Below are positions 11,958 to 22,145 of a stretch of 64,000 nucleotides of DNA, piece after piece (position 1 is the stretch's first letter; every line of letters starts with the position of its first letter). The DNA comes from Arion vulgaris (taxonomy: Eukaryota > Mollusca > Gastropoda > Stylommatophora > Arionidae): NCBI GenBank assembly GCA_020796225.1, contig CM036771.1, positions 24,941,176 through 25,005,175 on the forward strand, read 5' to 3'. A program made the translations under genes and the position numbers. Under the pieces are notes generated by a model. That model was not told the DNA's origin and made no database searches. It was given only the letters and a program-made list of their open reading frames with translations.

Positions 11958-12224
11958 GAGAGCGCCGCAGTGGCGTAGTTGTTAGTAAACTCGCTTCTTC
12001 GTCTAGTGGTCCGGGTTTAATTTCATAGTAGCGTGGAATTTTTCGGATCGTATCTTCTCTCAGGTTGACTCAGCCTCAAATCGGTACCAGGAAAAGCACT
12101 TGGAACTAAAAGGCGGCCAGTGGGATGTTGGCCACATCACCCATCGTGTGCCGACGGTCAATGAAAAATAGGGCATTGCACCGTATCACCGAATATACCT
12201 TGATGAAAAAGGGTTCCTTTACTT
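11958..12224 (+). mobile_element. SINE-E copy (tRNA-derived)
   Basis: The head resembles a tRNA: A box TGGCGTAGTTGTTAG and B box GGTCCGGGTTTAATTTC. The body has CTCAGGTTGACTCAGCCTCA, GGTACCAG, AAAAGGCGGCCAGTG and CACCCATCGTGTGCCGACGG. It ends near GGGTTCCTTTACTTT. A second copy on the other strand lies at 62914-63183. A 35-bp array starts at its 3' end. Confidence 0.85.
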
Positions 12225-12351
12225 TAAAGACAAGAGATATAAAAATGATTCCGTCACGTTAAAGACAAAAGATATAAAAATGATTCCGTCACGTTAAAGA
12301 CAAGAGATATAAAAATGATTCCGTCACGTTAAAGACAAGAGATATAAAAAT
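12225..12351. repeat. 35-bp tandem array, 3.6 copies
   Basis: The unit is AAAGACAAGAGATATAAAAA followed by TGATTCCGTCACGTT. It begins exactly where the SINE-E copy ends, so it may have started as a duplication of the SINE tail and flank. Confidence 0.95.
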
Positions 12352-12529
12352 GGCTTGCTCAGAAGTCGTGTATGTTACACTATTGACCTACTATTGACCT
12401 ACTAAATGACCGTCTGTAAAGACGATAAGTTATATTTATATTCTGGATAGTTATAACACCAATGTTATTTTAACAAAAATACAACTTCGAATATTGGGAA
12501 TAAGGTGTGCGCATAAGGTGTAAGGAATA

Positions 12530-13045
12530 AGCATTGACTCTGTGACTCCTGTGGCCACTCATTTCAACGATACTGGCCATTCAGGAGTTGACGATGTCCA
12601 GGTCACAGCCATCCGATCATGTTCCTCCGATGATCGCAGTCGATTCGCCCTGGAGAACCGTTTTATTTCATTCTATGGCACTTTGACCTCTTGGACTCAA
12701 CGCATTACATTCCTATGCTTCTTAGTACTGTCTTATCTCGTGCCTTGTTATCTATATGTGTGTTTGCTCCATATATGTGTCATTTATCCACTATATTGTT
12801 TATTGTTTCTCTTCTTTCCACTTTCGGTTTTTGTGTTGCACTCATTTCGTTGTTCGTTTTATTCCCAGATTTTCATTAGATAGGTTTATGTTTCCACATG
12901 TAATCGTCCATTTGTAGTGTTCCTCGAAATTCGTCATTCTTGTTGTGTTGTTTGCTTGATAAAGGCCTTTTGGTCGAAACGTTGCTGTTTATCGTCACTG
13001 TTTATGTATTTTGTAAAACTGTAGTACTTTGTGTTTACGTGTTCA
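12530..13045 (+). mobile_element. Penelope-like element 3' remnant (GIY-YIG end plus tail)
   Basis: A forward frame from 12542 reads a peptide with HFNDTGHSGVDDVQVTAIRS and then an arginine/glutamate stretch ending in ENRFISFYGTL. This matches the spacing HFN..GHS..D and R...E..FI seen at the C-terminus of Penelope-like GIY-YIG endonucleases. After the stop comes AT-rich DNA with GATAAAGGCC and GGTCGAAACGTTGCTG, then TATTTTGTAAAACTGTAGTA. Related tails recur at 32280 and 34640. The reverse transcriptase is missing, so it is a dead 5'-truncated copy. Confidence 0.75.
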
Positions 13046-13199
13046 GAAATAATAGAGGCGGTGAAAACCACAACTTATGAATAGCTCACAAAACCATTTG
13101 TAGAAATCTCTTCTTATCCTGACACTGTTAGACAAAACATGATCAGAGAAAAGAAGCTCGGGACATCTCTCAGTCCCTGTTACCCACCACAGCCTTACT

Positions 13200-13415
13200 C
13201 CTTCTTTCTTTCTTTTCAATCCAGAAGCACTTGAGCTTTCAGCTCTTCGGCTCGGTGCCATAGACATCGTAACCCTTCGGGTCGATGCCACGAACACCGT
13301 AAATCTGGAGAATCTGTGGCTATTCTGTCAGCCCGCGGAAATAAACCGCTCTCACAGGGGGCTTGTCACCCGTTGTCCAACGCGCAACGAACATGCTGGG
13401 CAGACGGGCAAGCAC
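13200..13415 (-). mobile_element. SINE-C copy (tRNA-derived)
   Basis: Reverse-strand copy of the family at 27318 and 61028. It shows the blocks CCGAAGAGCTGAAAGCTCAA, CATCGACCCGAAGGG and CCACAGATTCTCCAGATT, and the tRNA-like head is at the right. The B box is damaged (GGTTTATTTCCGCGG instead of GGTTCAATTCC). The 3' poly-A side faces left (TTCTTTCTTTCTTTTC). Confidence 0.85.
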
Positions 13416-13554
13416 TACTCTCAGCCCCCTCATCCCCTCCCTCGATAGTATTTCCTCTCAGGCCTTTTAGACATTGCATATCTCAGACTATATAATCTCA
13501 AATAGATACAACAACAATATTGGAATGTAAAGGCGGTAGGCGTGATGTTAATAA

Positions 13555-13778
13555 TAGTTAACCACTATTTGTTATATTTATGTGATCTGAGCCTAAGAGC
13601 GATTATACCTTGCGCCAGTTATGCGCCTATAAGCAGACCATCACATCCGATTTCTGTAACGATTTTAATTTACTAGGGTAACCTTCCTAGTCTCCTACCT
13701 CAATCGCCTCTTACGACATTCCTTGTAGGTAGCAGTGTTACTATTCTTTGTTCCCTTTGAGAGCCACGGCCACACATG
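13555..13778 (-). mobile_element. SINE-A copy, 3' tail missing
   Basis: Contains GATCTGAGCCTAAGAGCGAT, CGCCAGTTATGCGCCTATAA and CGCCTCTTACGACATTCCTT. The GAAGAAG end is absent. An RNase H LINE remnant begins immediately to its right. Confidence 0.8.
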
Positions 13779-13783
13779 GATGA

Positions 13784-13890
13784 GTCGCTGGACGCTGCTG
13801 GAGATAGTGCGAAGTAGATCGGAGCAAATATGAACATATCTGGAGTGCAAAGAAGATATTCCAAATAGAAACTGAAATTGTAATTGGAAA
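13784..13890 (+). mobile_element. RNase H LINE tail fragment
   Basis: The forward strand reads SLDAAGDSAK then RSEQI and a WSAKKIF-like end. It aligns block by block with the ends of the remnants at 34800 and 61265 (CGCTGGACGCTGCTGGAGAT, AGATCGGAGCA, CTGGAGTGC). No open frame remains. Confidence 0.6.
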
Positions 13891-13944
13891 AAAGCAAAAC
13901 TTCTACAATAAATCTAGGAATCATCTGAAATCAAATGTACTCGT

Positions 13945-13988
13945 TAACAGAACTGTGCGATCTTGATTCGAACTTACGAACTTCGGAA
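13945..13988 (-). mobile_element. tRNA-like head (B-box side) beside an array
   Basis: Read in reverse, AAGTTCGTAAGTTCGAATCA gives a good Pol III B box. The A-box side (GTGACTAAATGGTTA) lies in the adjoining 46-bp array and has been tandemly multiplied. Confidence 0.6.
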
Positions 13989-14455
13989 CACAAGACATGT
14001 AACCATTTAGTCACGTCTACCCCAACAATACAATCACAAGACATGTAACCATTTAACCACGTCTACCTTCAACAATACAATCACAAGACATGTAACCATT
14101 TAGCCACGTCTACCTTCAACAATACAATCACAAGACATGTAACCATTTAGTCACGTCTACCCTCAACAATACAATCGCAAGACATGTAACCATTTAGTCA
14201 CGTCTATCCCCAACAATACAATCACAAGACATGTAACCATTTAGCGACGTCTACACCCAACAATACAATCGCAAGACATGTAGCCATTTAGCGACGTCTA
14301 CACCCAACAATACAATCACAAGACATGCAGCCATTTAGCCACGTCTACCCCCAACAATACAATCACAAGACATGTAACCATTTAGTCACGTCTACCCCAA
14401 CAATACAATCACAAGACATGTAACCATTTAGCCACGTCTACCCCCAACAATACAA
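13989..14455. repeat. 46-bp array carrying a tRNA A-box-like motif, about 10 copies
   Basis: The unit is CACAAGACATGTAACCATTT followed by AGTCACGTCTACCCCAACAA and TACAAT. In reverse each unit holds GTGGCTAAATGGTTACATG, which resembles the A box and D arm of a tRNA. This array is unrelated in sequence to the 46-bp array at 3751 despite the equal unit length. Confidence 0.95.
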
Positions 14456-14555
14456 CAATCGTGTCTCAATGATCAAGTAAAAATACTGAGCGACTACAGT
14501 ATGCCACAATGAACCTCATGGTATGAAATAACGCTTTATTTTCTTTTGCTTTTAT

Positions 14556-14810
14556 GGATTGCGTGATCTACTGTTTGCGTCCTAGCTCGATCCCAACCCA
14601 AGCGTACCTGGTTCATACACCGCGGTGGGCAGTTTGGATGCAAATTCGTATCCGTGGAATTATACGAACGGCAAAAATAGACATCACCGTTCAGAAAGCA
14701 GTGGTAAACTACTGAACGTATAAGTGATGCCTAGAACATCAACGACTCGTTTACTGTGGTTGATAGCGACGTTCTGTAAAGGATATGCCATGCATTTTTA
14801 TTTGATGATC
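14556..14810 (+). mobile_element. SINE-B copy
   Basis: Shares blocks with three other copies (30985, 27065 reverse, 49870 reverse): ACCCAAGCGTACCTGGTTCA (B-box region), GGATGCAAATTCGT, a CGTTCAGAAAGCAGTGGTAA block, ACTACTGAACGTATAAGTG and ACGTTCTGTAAAGGATATG. The A box is not well preserved in this copy. Confidence 0.8.
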
Positions 14811-14825
14811 TACATCCGTATAGCT

Positions 14826-15000
14826 CCAACGATTGACTTCATTTCACCGATTTTAACCCAATATGGTTCGGTCCCTCTCCTCGGAAATCGCACACCACCT
14901 GGCGCAGAATATTGCCCAAAACACGAACTCTATAGCGGCCGCAAACAATCCCAATTTGGCCTTTATGATTATTTTTTGCGTGAAGATATGCATACCTTAC
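14826..15000 (-). mobile_element. SINE-D copy, head diverged
   Basis: Reverse-strand SINE-D 3' half: a GCAATATTCTGCGCCAGGTG block, ATTTCCGAGGAGAGGGACCG, AACCATATTGGGTTAAAATC and GAAATGAAGTCAATCGTTGG. The tRNA-like head cannot be traced. Confidence 0.7.
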
Positions 15001-15179
15001 ACTACGTGTCCCTCGTCATTCAGACTAGCATTACTCCGACTTGAGAGGTGATATACTAATAGCGTAGGATACGCGCATAGAAGAATTTAGGAATTGTAAA
15101 TGTGTAGAAAATATTTCAAACATGAACATTTAATAGAGCAGTTGAAAAACAATTATGAGCTTTTGAATATAAGTGTTAA

Positions 15180-15523
15180 ATAAGAGTCCTTCATATACCT
15201 TGGACAGAGAAGAGAACGAATAGATCTATCCAGAAAGAACTCAAAATCAAAGAAAACTATCTGATGCTACAAATAAGAAAGAGAAAATTGAGATATTTTG
15301 GACATATAAAAAGACATGATGGGCTGGAGAAGACCATCATGGAAGGAAGCCTACCGGCAAAGAGAAGAAGAGGAAGACCACGGAGAAGATGCATTCAGGA
15401 TGTAACTGATGGTTTGAACATGACGGCTGCAGAGGCAGGACATCTGGCCTATGAGAGAGAAATTCCGGAGGATTGTTGGGGTGGCAAAGTTCAGCTCAGG
15501 ACAAGCTATTTGATGATGATGAT
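15180..15523 (+). mobile_element. LINE ORF2 C-terminus and 3' end
   Basis: An open frame (15264-15569) reads LQIRKRKLRYFGHIKRHDGL, EKTIMEGSLPAKRRRGRPRR and DVTDGLNMTAAEAGHLAYER. This is the charged tail found after the RT of RTE/CR1-like LINEs. It ends in a (TGA)n microsatellite (TTGATGATGATGAT), the usual 3' terminus of such elements. The upstream part (WTEKRTNRSIQKELKIKENY-like) is also readable. It is 5'-truncated, with RT and endonuclease missing. It is the best preserved copy of the family whose TAAEAG segment forms the array at 60220. Confidence 0.85.
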
Positions 15524-15713
15524 TTCAAACAAGGGAACTAACTATTATAAATATAACATTTCTTATTGAAAGCAAAAAAGCAGAGTTATGTTTACTTTAC
15601 TGAAATCTGTTTGGCACATTCCCGTCTGTACTTACGATATTGTGTCAAACAATGCTATCCAACGCTTTTTATATATTGGGGCACATTTGATTAATGAGTG
15701 TGGAGGCGCGGGT
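15511..15713. repeat. 203-bp direct repeat, left copy
   Basis: From TGATGATGATGATTTCAAAC to GGAGGCGCGGGT this segment recurs at 16050-16251 with about two differences (a 1-bp indel and CAAAC/CAGAC). Between the copies lies another LINE 3' fragment. It contains no recognised function. Confidence 0.95.
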
Positions 15714-16049
15714 TCTCAGATTGAAATGGTATGATAGAGTTACAAACACGGATCTGTGGATAGGAACAGGGCAGGAACCTATGATGACACAGGTCAAGAG
15801 GAGAAGATGGCGATGGATAGGCCATACCTTGCGGAAGACACAGTCGAGTGTCACTAGACAGGTGCTCGAGTGGAACCCGCAGGGAAAACGAAAAGAGGAC
15901 GCCCTAAGCAGACTTGGAGACGAGGTCTTACTGAGGAGCTGAAGAGTGCTCAATTGATCTGGGAGACCATAAAAATAACAGCCAGAGACCGAGAAGAGTG
16001 GCGAACAACTGTTGAGGCCCTATGCTCCACGAGGAGCGGAGAGGATTAA
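15714..16049 (+). mobile_element. LINE 3' fragment between direct repeats
   Basis: Forward peptides are RVTNTDLW, RRRWRWIGHTLRKTQSSVTR, QVLEWNPQGKRK and, after a frameshift, a WRRGLTEELKSAQLIWETIK stretch ending DREEWRTTVEALCSTRSGED before a TAA and the (TGA)n tail. This is a different LINE family from 15180 (WIGHTLRK type). It is 5'-truncated and may have made the 203-bp repeats when it inserted. Confidence 0.85.
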
Positions 16050-16251
16050 TGATGATGATGATTTCAAACAAGGGAACTAACTATATAAATATAACATTTC
16101 TTATTGAAAGCAAAAAAGCAGAGTTATGTTTACTTTACTGAAATCTGTTTGGCACATTCCCGTCTGTACTTACGATATTGTGTCAGACAATGCTATCCAA
16201 CGCTTTTTATATATTGGGGCACATTTGATTAATGAGTGTGGAGGCGCGGGT
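16050..16251. repeat. 203-bp direct repeat, right copy
   Basis: Near-identical partner of 15511-15713. The sequence continues uniquely after GGAGGCGCGGGT. Confidence 0.95.
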
Positions 16252-16254
16252 GTC

Positions 16255-16775
16255 GTGTGACATTTGGCCACCTGGCCAATTGTTCTCTCAGCCTGGGCCA
16301 TCCACGACATGCCACGCTTGATTCTCGTGCCCTTAACATCATTAATGTTCTTGTGTAGTGGATGTATCTTATCCGCAGTAACCCGCATTTATGCCTTGGT
16401 TTGGGCGATTGCATGACGGGAGCGTAGTGACAGAAGGCCAAGCATATATCTCATTTTCACAATGGGGTATCTCTAGTGCAGCCCAGGACTATACGCATAC
16501 CTTCATTCTGAACCCGTTCGAGTCGTTCACATTGTTTATCTTGATATCGTAAGAATGCCGCGTCCGTAATCTACCACTAACATAACCAGTAGATCGAACA
16601 AAAGGGCAAGTAGTCTCTGCTCAAGGTGTGCAGCTACCATAACTTTGAGAGTCGCAAGACCACGCTTGCAACGTTGTATCGTTTGTTCAACATGGTGTTT
16701 GAAAGATAGACTACGATCAAAGGTTAATACAAGATAGCGCAGCTATCCCCTTGAAACCCTTATTAATATTACCTC
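16255..16775 (-). mobile_element. LINE fragment between RT and RNase H
   Basis: Reverse reading with frameshifts gives YLVLTFDRSLSFKHHVEQTI, QRCKRGLATLKVMVAAHLEQ, then RVQNEGMRIVLGC, TPIVKMRYMLGL and RVTADKIHPLHKNINDVKGT. This is the YLGLTFDR region after the RT of jockey/I-type LINEs that carry RNase H. Stops and frameshifts make it non-functional. Confidence 0.8.
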
Positions 16776-16789
16776 TGAGGGACTAAAAA

Positions 16790-17085
16790 GGGTTCCAGTT
16801 ATGTACCCCACGGGCACCATGGCGCCCAAGGGCGCCGCCTTGGACATCGCTGATGTAAGATTTGTTACAATGAAAAAAAACTACCATCTATTACAATTAC
16901 ATATTTCACTAGAAGACCAGTCTGTTCTAACTAGTTTTCCCCACATCCGTTTCACGAAACTCTTAAATACGATACGCCACATGACAAACCATATGGTTAG
17001 TTCCCCTTTTACTAAACGCCACCTGACAAACCATCACAAACTGCTACAAACCATCATAAACCATCACAAAATATATTTTTCAAAT
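16790..17085. other. unassigned DNA
   Basis: A short open frame (16801-17115) has no family signature. Short direct repeats of CTAAACGCCACCTGACAAAC type occur at 16940-17070. Confidence 0.4.
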
Positions 17086-17087
17086 CT

Positions 17088-18415
17088 TTTTCTTCTTATC
17101 TTCTTCTTATCTTAACCACATTTGCCGTTAAGCGTCGTGGGAAGAGTTAATTTTCTATCTTGTGCCAGGTGTGTTGCGCTTGACGTTGTCAGTCCATGCT
17201 TTCGCAGGTGCTCTGAGATGTTATCTTTCCATCGTGTTCTTGGCCTACCTCGTGCTCTGCGCCCTAAGTGTCGATTAGGCACATGATGGTAGTAAATGTG
17301 GTTCTATTCTCATTAGATGGCCGAACCACTTGATTCTTTGCTTCTCGATGCACAGTATGCATGGTATAGTACCAACGATGTTTCTGATATTCTCGTTTCT
17401 CACTCTATCTCGCCTTGTAACGTTGACAGCTTTTCGTAGACATCTCATTTCACATGTTGTAATCTTTCTTTCTTGTGTCTTAGTCAGGGCCATGTTTGGC
17501 ACTGATAGCAGAGAGTTGAAATAAATATGCAGTTTATCAGTTGTCGTTTGACTGCCATGTTAATGCTTGGATGTTTTAATAGTGGTGACAGTTGGTATGT
17601 CACTGCATTTGCCTTCTGGCATCTAGTCTCGATTTCTCTGTCCATCTTTCCATCTGCTGTGAATATACTCCGAGATATTTGAATTCTGGAGTCTGTTGTA
17701 TTTGACATTATTCACGTGTATATTTAGTTGACCTGTTGACCTGCTTATTGTCATGACTTCTGTTTTGGAGGTGTTAATTTTCATGTCATATTTTTCGCAT
17801 GTCGCTTGCAGGGCATTTATGTGTTGTTGAAGTTTGTGTTCGTTGTTGTAAATTATACTCTGATCATCTGCAAAGAGTAGTTCGTTGATTAAATTGTAGT
17901 TGTTATCGAGGTTGTTATCTGTCTTGGTTTCTTGCGTTATCCTGTCTATGTATATATTTAAAAGTATAGGCGAAAGCACACATCCCTGCCTTACTCCTGA
18001 TGATAATTCAAATTCGTCTGTCAGGCCGTCGCTTGTTCGTACTACGCTTGAGCATTTTGGTATAGCGCTCTAATATTGTCTAATAGTTGACCCTGACTTC
18101 CGTATTCACATAGTATGGTCCATAGTTTGTTTCTGTTTATTCTATCAAAGGCCTTTTCTTGGTCTATGAATGCTAAGTTGAGCTGTTTGTCATATTCTAT
18201 GGTATTTCCGCTGAGTTGCCTTAGTGTGAACAGGGCATCAGTGCAACTCTTTCCCTTTCTGAACCCAAATTGAGCGATGTTCAGCTGTGGTTCTATTATT
18301 GGTTTGATTCTAGATTCCAAAATTTTAGCATATAATTTCCCAACATGATTTAATAACGATATGCCTCTGTATGTATTGCATTCTCTTTTGTTGTCCTTTT
18401 TCGGGTAATAGAGCT
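17088..18415 (-). mobile_element. LINE reverse-transcriptase pseudogene with 3' end
   Basis: Reading from right to left: palm and fingers in 18042-18320 (FGFRKGKSCTDALFTLRQL, AFIDQEKAFDRINRNKLW), then QGCVLSP-like text and, in 17623-17979, the catalytic box LLFADDQSIIYN with TSKTEVMTISR after it. Next comes the thumb region at 17484-17708 (CQKANAVTYQLSPLLKH), and in 17275-17502 the tail ERKITTCEMRCLRKAVNVTR and QRIKWFGHLMRI. It ends in a (GAAGAA)n-type tail. Several frameshifts and stops separate these blocks. The EKAFD and FADD motifs would carry two of the three metal-binding aspartate positions, but the protein is broken. Confidence 0.9.
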
Positions 18416-18590
18416 AAGGAAGACCAAGAAAAAGATGGATAGACAATATCAAGACTACATTACATAAACACGGATACAACACAACAAGGGCGACTCATCT
18501 AGCCCTAGAGCCCAAATTAAAGCTCCCATCCCTACGCTTAACGCAAGAGTTGACAGCCAACTACATCTTCCACCTGGGAATAGACAATAG
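18412..18590 (+). mobile_element. LINE 3' coding fragment
   Basis: Forward peptide GRPRKRWIDNIKTTLHKHGY then TRATHLALEPKLKLPSLR resembles the basic GRPRxxW tail of LINE ORF2. It lies head to head with the reverse LINE remnant to its left. Confidence 0.6.
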
Positions 18591-18866
18591 ATAATAGCTA
18601 TTACAAAGCATATAAAGAAGAAAAATTAAATATTTCGGGCACGTCAAACGACATGAGTACCTGGAGAAATTATTTTGGAAGGAATGGTGCCTGGAAGAAG
18701 AACGAGAGGAAAACCTAGAAGACGATGGGGGCAGGATGCCATTGACGATCTGAGAATGACTGCCGCTGACACCGGACAACTTGCACAGAACAGAGAGTTT
18801 TTCAGGACTGCTATCACGGGAGTCAAGTTCCGGAAGGGACAAGCTACTTGATAATGATGATGATTG
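18591..18866 (+). mobile_element. LINE ORF2 C-terminus and 3' end
   Basis: The forward strand reads RKIKYFGHVKRHEY, then with a frameshift GRRTRGKPRRRWGQDAIDDL and RMTAADTGQLAQNREFFRTA, ending near a TGATAATGATGATGATT tail. Same superfamily as 15180 and closer to the stub at 2367. Confidence 0.85.
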
Positions 18867-18869
18867 TAT

Positions 18870-19345
18870 GAGTTAATTAAGGACATTTTTGTGACATGTT
18901 GACACAATGTCTGCCTTAGGGTAGAACGTATTGAGTTAGGGTAGACACGAAGAATGATTCCAAATTGCTATATGAATTACAATGTATGTAATCTGCTCTT
19001 TTACTAACATATGAACATTGGTGTCGGCTCTATACACTTTTTAAGATTCGTAAGCAATAATAATAATAATAATATATCCTCTTTTGTCTTTACAGAAGGT
19101 CAATTGGCAAGTATTCTACTGAGACAACTTCTGAGTTTGCTATTGTCTCTCTTTTCTTTCAGCTCATCATTAAGTCTCCTTTCAAAATAGTATGCACCTT
19201 TGTGTAATGTTGTTCTCCACACAACTTGAACATCGGCTACATTTCCTAATTTGTTGGAACCGATATAATATAGAACATAGTAACAAAAAACAAAATTAAT
19301 TATTCAACAACACAGAAAACGACACAGAGAAAACATAATGCATTA
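18870..19345. other. mostly unassigned; possible element 3' end at 19050-19265
   Basis: A reverse reading of 19080-19265 gives a frame without obvious breaks (NVADVQVVWRTTLHKGAYYF, ERRLNDELKEKRDNSKLRSC) that ends in an (ATT)n run, as LINE tails do. I do not recognise the family. Confidence 0.35.
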
Positions 19346-19348
19346 CCT

Positions 19349-20202
19349 AGCTCCATGACACGTACGAGACCACTAACTGATATTAAGCTCCATGACACGT
19401 ACGAGACCAGTAACTGATATTAAGCTCCATGACACGTAAGAGACCACTAACTGATATTAAGCTCCATGACACGTACGAGACCAGTAACTGATATTAAGCT
19501 TCATGACACGTACGAGACTAGTAACTGATATTAAGCTCCATGACACGTAAGAGACCACTAACTGATATTAAGCTCCATGACAGGTACGAGACCACTAACT
19601 GATATTAAGCTTCATGACACGTACGAGACCACTAACTGATATTAAGCTTCATGACACGTACGAGACCACTAACTGATATTAAGCTTCATGACACGTACGA
19701 GACTAGTAACTGATATTAAGCTTCATGACACGTACAAGACCACTAACTGATATTAAGCTTCATGACACGTACGAGACTAGTAACTGATATTAAGCTCCAT
19801 GACACGTACGAGACCACTAACTGATATTAAGCTTCATGACACGTGCGAGACTAGTAACTGATATTAAGCTCCATGACACGTACGAGACCAGTAACTGATA
19901 TTAAGCTCCATGACACGTACGAGACCAGTAACTGATATTAAGCTCCATGACACGTACGAGACTAGTAACTGATATTAAGCTTCATGACACGTACGAGACC
20001 ACTAACTGATATTAAGCTTCATGACACGTACGAGACTAGTAACTGATATTAAGCTTCATGACACGTACGAGACTAGTAACTGATATTAAGCTTCATGACA
20101 CGTACGAGACTAGTAACTGATATTAAGCTTCATGACACGTACGAGGCCACTAACTGATATTAAGCTTCATGACACGTACGAGACCAGTAACTGATATTAA
20201 GC
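19349..20202. repeat. 37-bp tandem array, about 23 copies
   Basis: The unit is AAGCTCCATGACACGTACGA followed by GACCACTAACTGATATT. Variants are CTCC/CTTC, ACCACT/ACCAGT/ACTAGT and changes at the CGTACG site (TAAG, TACAAG, TGCG). The last copy runs straight into a tRNA-like sequence. Confidence 0.97.
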
Positions 20203-20207
20203 AGTAA

Positions 20208-20450
20208 TGGAGGATCGTCTGGCTGAATGGATTAGATCACGTCTCTCATGCAAGAAACCCGTGTTCAATTCACGTAAGGCCAAGGATTTTGTTCTGTTGT
20301 GGACATAAATGGAAACTCCTACCTGAACAGCTTCACGGCGTCTGCACTAGCAATGCGGACAATACATTCCTCAGGCTCTTGCCCCACCTGTCCTACACCG
20401 CCCCTAAAATGCGTTACTACAGGCAGTAACGAAAGTTTTAAGAGAAAATG
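20208..20450 (+). mobile_element. tRNA-like SINE head next to the 37-bp array
   Basis: TCGTCTGGCTGAATGGATTA resembles an A box and CCGTGTTCAATTCACG a B box about 40 bp later. The downstream body (CTTCACGGCGTCTGCACTAG region) has no second copy in the window, so the SINE call rests on the promoter boxes only. Confidence 0.5.
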
Positions 20451-20662
20451 AAGATCTATGATCGTTCACATTAGCCGGCATGACACATGATAGTGATTGT
20501 GTATCAAAGAAGGGAAATAATACTACCTTAGAAAGTATGAGTATTTTTAATCACGATTGCCTCCCTTACAACATTGAATTATGACACAAGGTTTAACAAA
20601 CAACATAACAACAAAACCAGTTTGATGTTAACCACATCGTCCATTGTGTTTTAAAACAAAGT

Positions 20663-20866
20663 TTTCTTCTTCTTCTTCTTTGGGTTCGTTCTTCGCGACC
20701 ATTTTTATCATTCTTATTGTGGTATATAATTGAACTTTGACATGAACGTTTTTTTTACGTTGTACCATTTATGCGCCTATGGTGACCAAGTAAGCACATC
20801 CAATTTAGAGCCAGCATTTTATTTACTAGAGTAGCTTGCTCTATGATTGCTCTATTAATATTATCT
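20663..20866 (-). mobile_element. diverged SINE-A/A' copy
   Basis: A TTCTTCTTCTTCTT tail, GTTCGTTCTTCGCGACCA, TTATGCGCCTATG, CACATCCAATTT and ATTTACTAGAGTAGCTTGC keep the family order. The 5' part (CATGTCGTAAGAGGC core) is lost. Confidence 0.65.
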
Positions 20867-20929
20867 TTCCCCTTATAGTTGAACTTTATGATTTACGCCA
20901 AAGAGATGTGCACTTTTAAAGACAGTTTT

Positions 20930-21155
20930 AAATACGAAGGATTGGCTTCAATGTGCCGGATTTAAACCCATATGGCTTGGTCCCTCTCCGCAGAAATGAC
21001 AAGCCACCTACCGAAAGTATTGCTCAAAGCACGAAATCCGTAGCTCCCGAAACAATCCTAACGATCCTTTGGAAGCATTGTACTAATGAACAGAACCCCC
21101 GATCTTCGGATCGCAAGTCATCAGTCGTAACCAGTTAGCCACAGAGACCGTATGG
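20930..21155 (-). mobile_element. SINE-D copy (full length)
   Basis: In reverse: an A-box region TCTGTGGCTAACTGGTTACG, a B-box region GATCGGGGGTTCTGTTCA (damaged), TCGGGAGCTACGGATTTCGT, GAGCAATACTTTCGGTAGGT, TCATTTCTGCGGAGAGGGAC, CATATGGGTTTAAATCCGGC and TGAAGCCAATCCTTCGTA. It serves as a reference for the other SINE-D copies. Confidence 0.85.
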
Positions 21156-21269
21156 TCAGTTTTAAAATACGGACTTAACATTGTATTCCCCACTGTCCAT
21201 CATAGTATAATAAATAGTTCCTTTTGTTCCTTCCATAACAACTACATGACATGTTGAAAGATCTCTCTC

Positions 21270-21510
21270 TCTCTCTCTCGTGATCACCGCTTAGACTGAT
21301 GTACCAATTTCCACACGAATTCTGCTGTTGTTATTAGGGACTCCGTCCCTCCGTACAGCTTTTCATTTAGTTCGATATTTTCCGGTCATGTGTCATTTCT
21401 CAGGTCTGTTAGCAGGGGGCAGTCTTGCAGTATGTGCTCTGTCGTCATGTCCGCCTGCTCACAGTGGTACAGGCTAGTTATGCCAATTTTAAATTTGTTG
21501 TAGACGGGTT
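21270..21510 (-). mobile_element. LINE C-terminus after RNase H
   Basis: Reverse reading gives ITSLYHCEQADMTTEHILQD then CPLLTDLRNDT and ELNEKLYGGTESLITTAEFV. The C..(A)D.TTEHILQ.CP pattern is typical of the extreme C-terminus of RNase H-bearing LINEs, downstream of the last zinc-binding cysteines. A paralogue lies at 48610. Confidence 0.75.
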
Positions 21511-21548
21511 GAAAGATCTACCATTTGTTAAACAAGTGATTTCTGAAA

Positions 21549-21828
21549 TTCTTCTTCTTCTTCTACTTCTTCGAACGCTTCATATCGACCACTCATTGAC
21601 CACTCTTTGTGATTTGTATGTAATCTGAGCCTAAGAGCGATTGTACGTTGTGTCAGTAAAGACAAGTAGTAGTCCTACAAGTAGGTATGTACATCCAATT
21701 TCTATGACGATTGTTTATTTACTAGAGTAGCTTCCTAAGCCCTAGCTCAGTCACCTCTTACGGCATTCCATGTAGGTCACAGTTACTATTCTTTGCTACC
21801 CTTGCCAACTTCGGCGTAACACGGGCGA
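21549..21828 (-). mobile_element. SINE-A copy
   Basis: All blocks are present from the CTTCTTCTTC tail to ACACGGGCG. It has a 17-bp insertion-like stretch (AAAGACAAGTAGTAGTC) in the middle. GATTTCT occurs on both sides and may be the target duplication. Confidence 0.85.
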
Positions 21829-21944
21829 TTTCTTATATTCAAAATTCTTCATTTATTCTGTTTTATTAACATTTCAAATAACCATAAGCTATCTGACATA
21901 TTGTTCTGGGAGTACCAGTTTTCCGACAATTCCCCTGATGTACA

Positions 21945-22145
21945 AGAACATTGATTGATTGATTGCTCGATAGGACCATCATCATTGCACTTCAGTGAGT
22001 AACCATGTGTGCTCCGATCTCTTTCTTACACAGGAAGTTCTCAACTCCGTAGCTCCATGACAGTCCCCAATGTAATTTTGCAAGTGTTTAAGATATTTTT
22101 GTAGGAATTATATTTTTAATCTTTTCTAATGAATTTTGTTCGGGC
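21945..22145 (-). mobile_element. RNase H LINE 3' terminus with (CAAT)n tail
   Basis: In reverse: AAGAAAGAGATCGGAGCACA, a TGGTTACTCACTGAAGTGCA block, ATGATGATGGTCC and a short (ATCA)n tail. It parallels the RSEHLW..PECN end of the RNase H LINEs and matches 48065-48290. Confidence 0.7.

Noticed and set aside
16801..17115. 104-codon open frame beginning MYPTGTMAPKG
   Set aside because: No homology recognised; it lies between two decayed LINEs, and its second half is built of short direct repeats.
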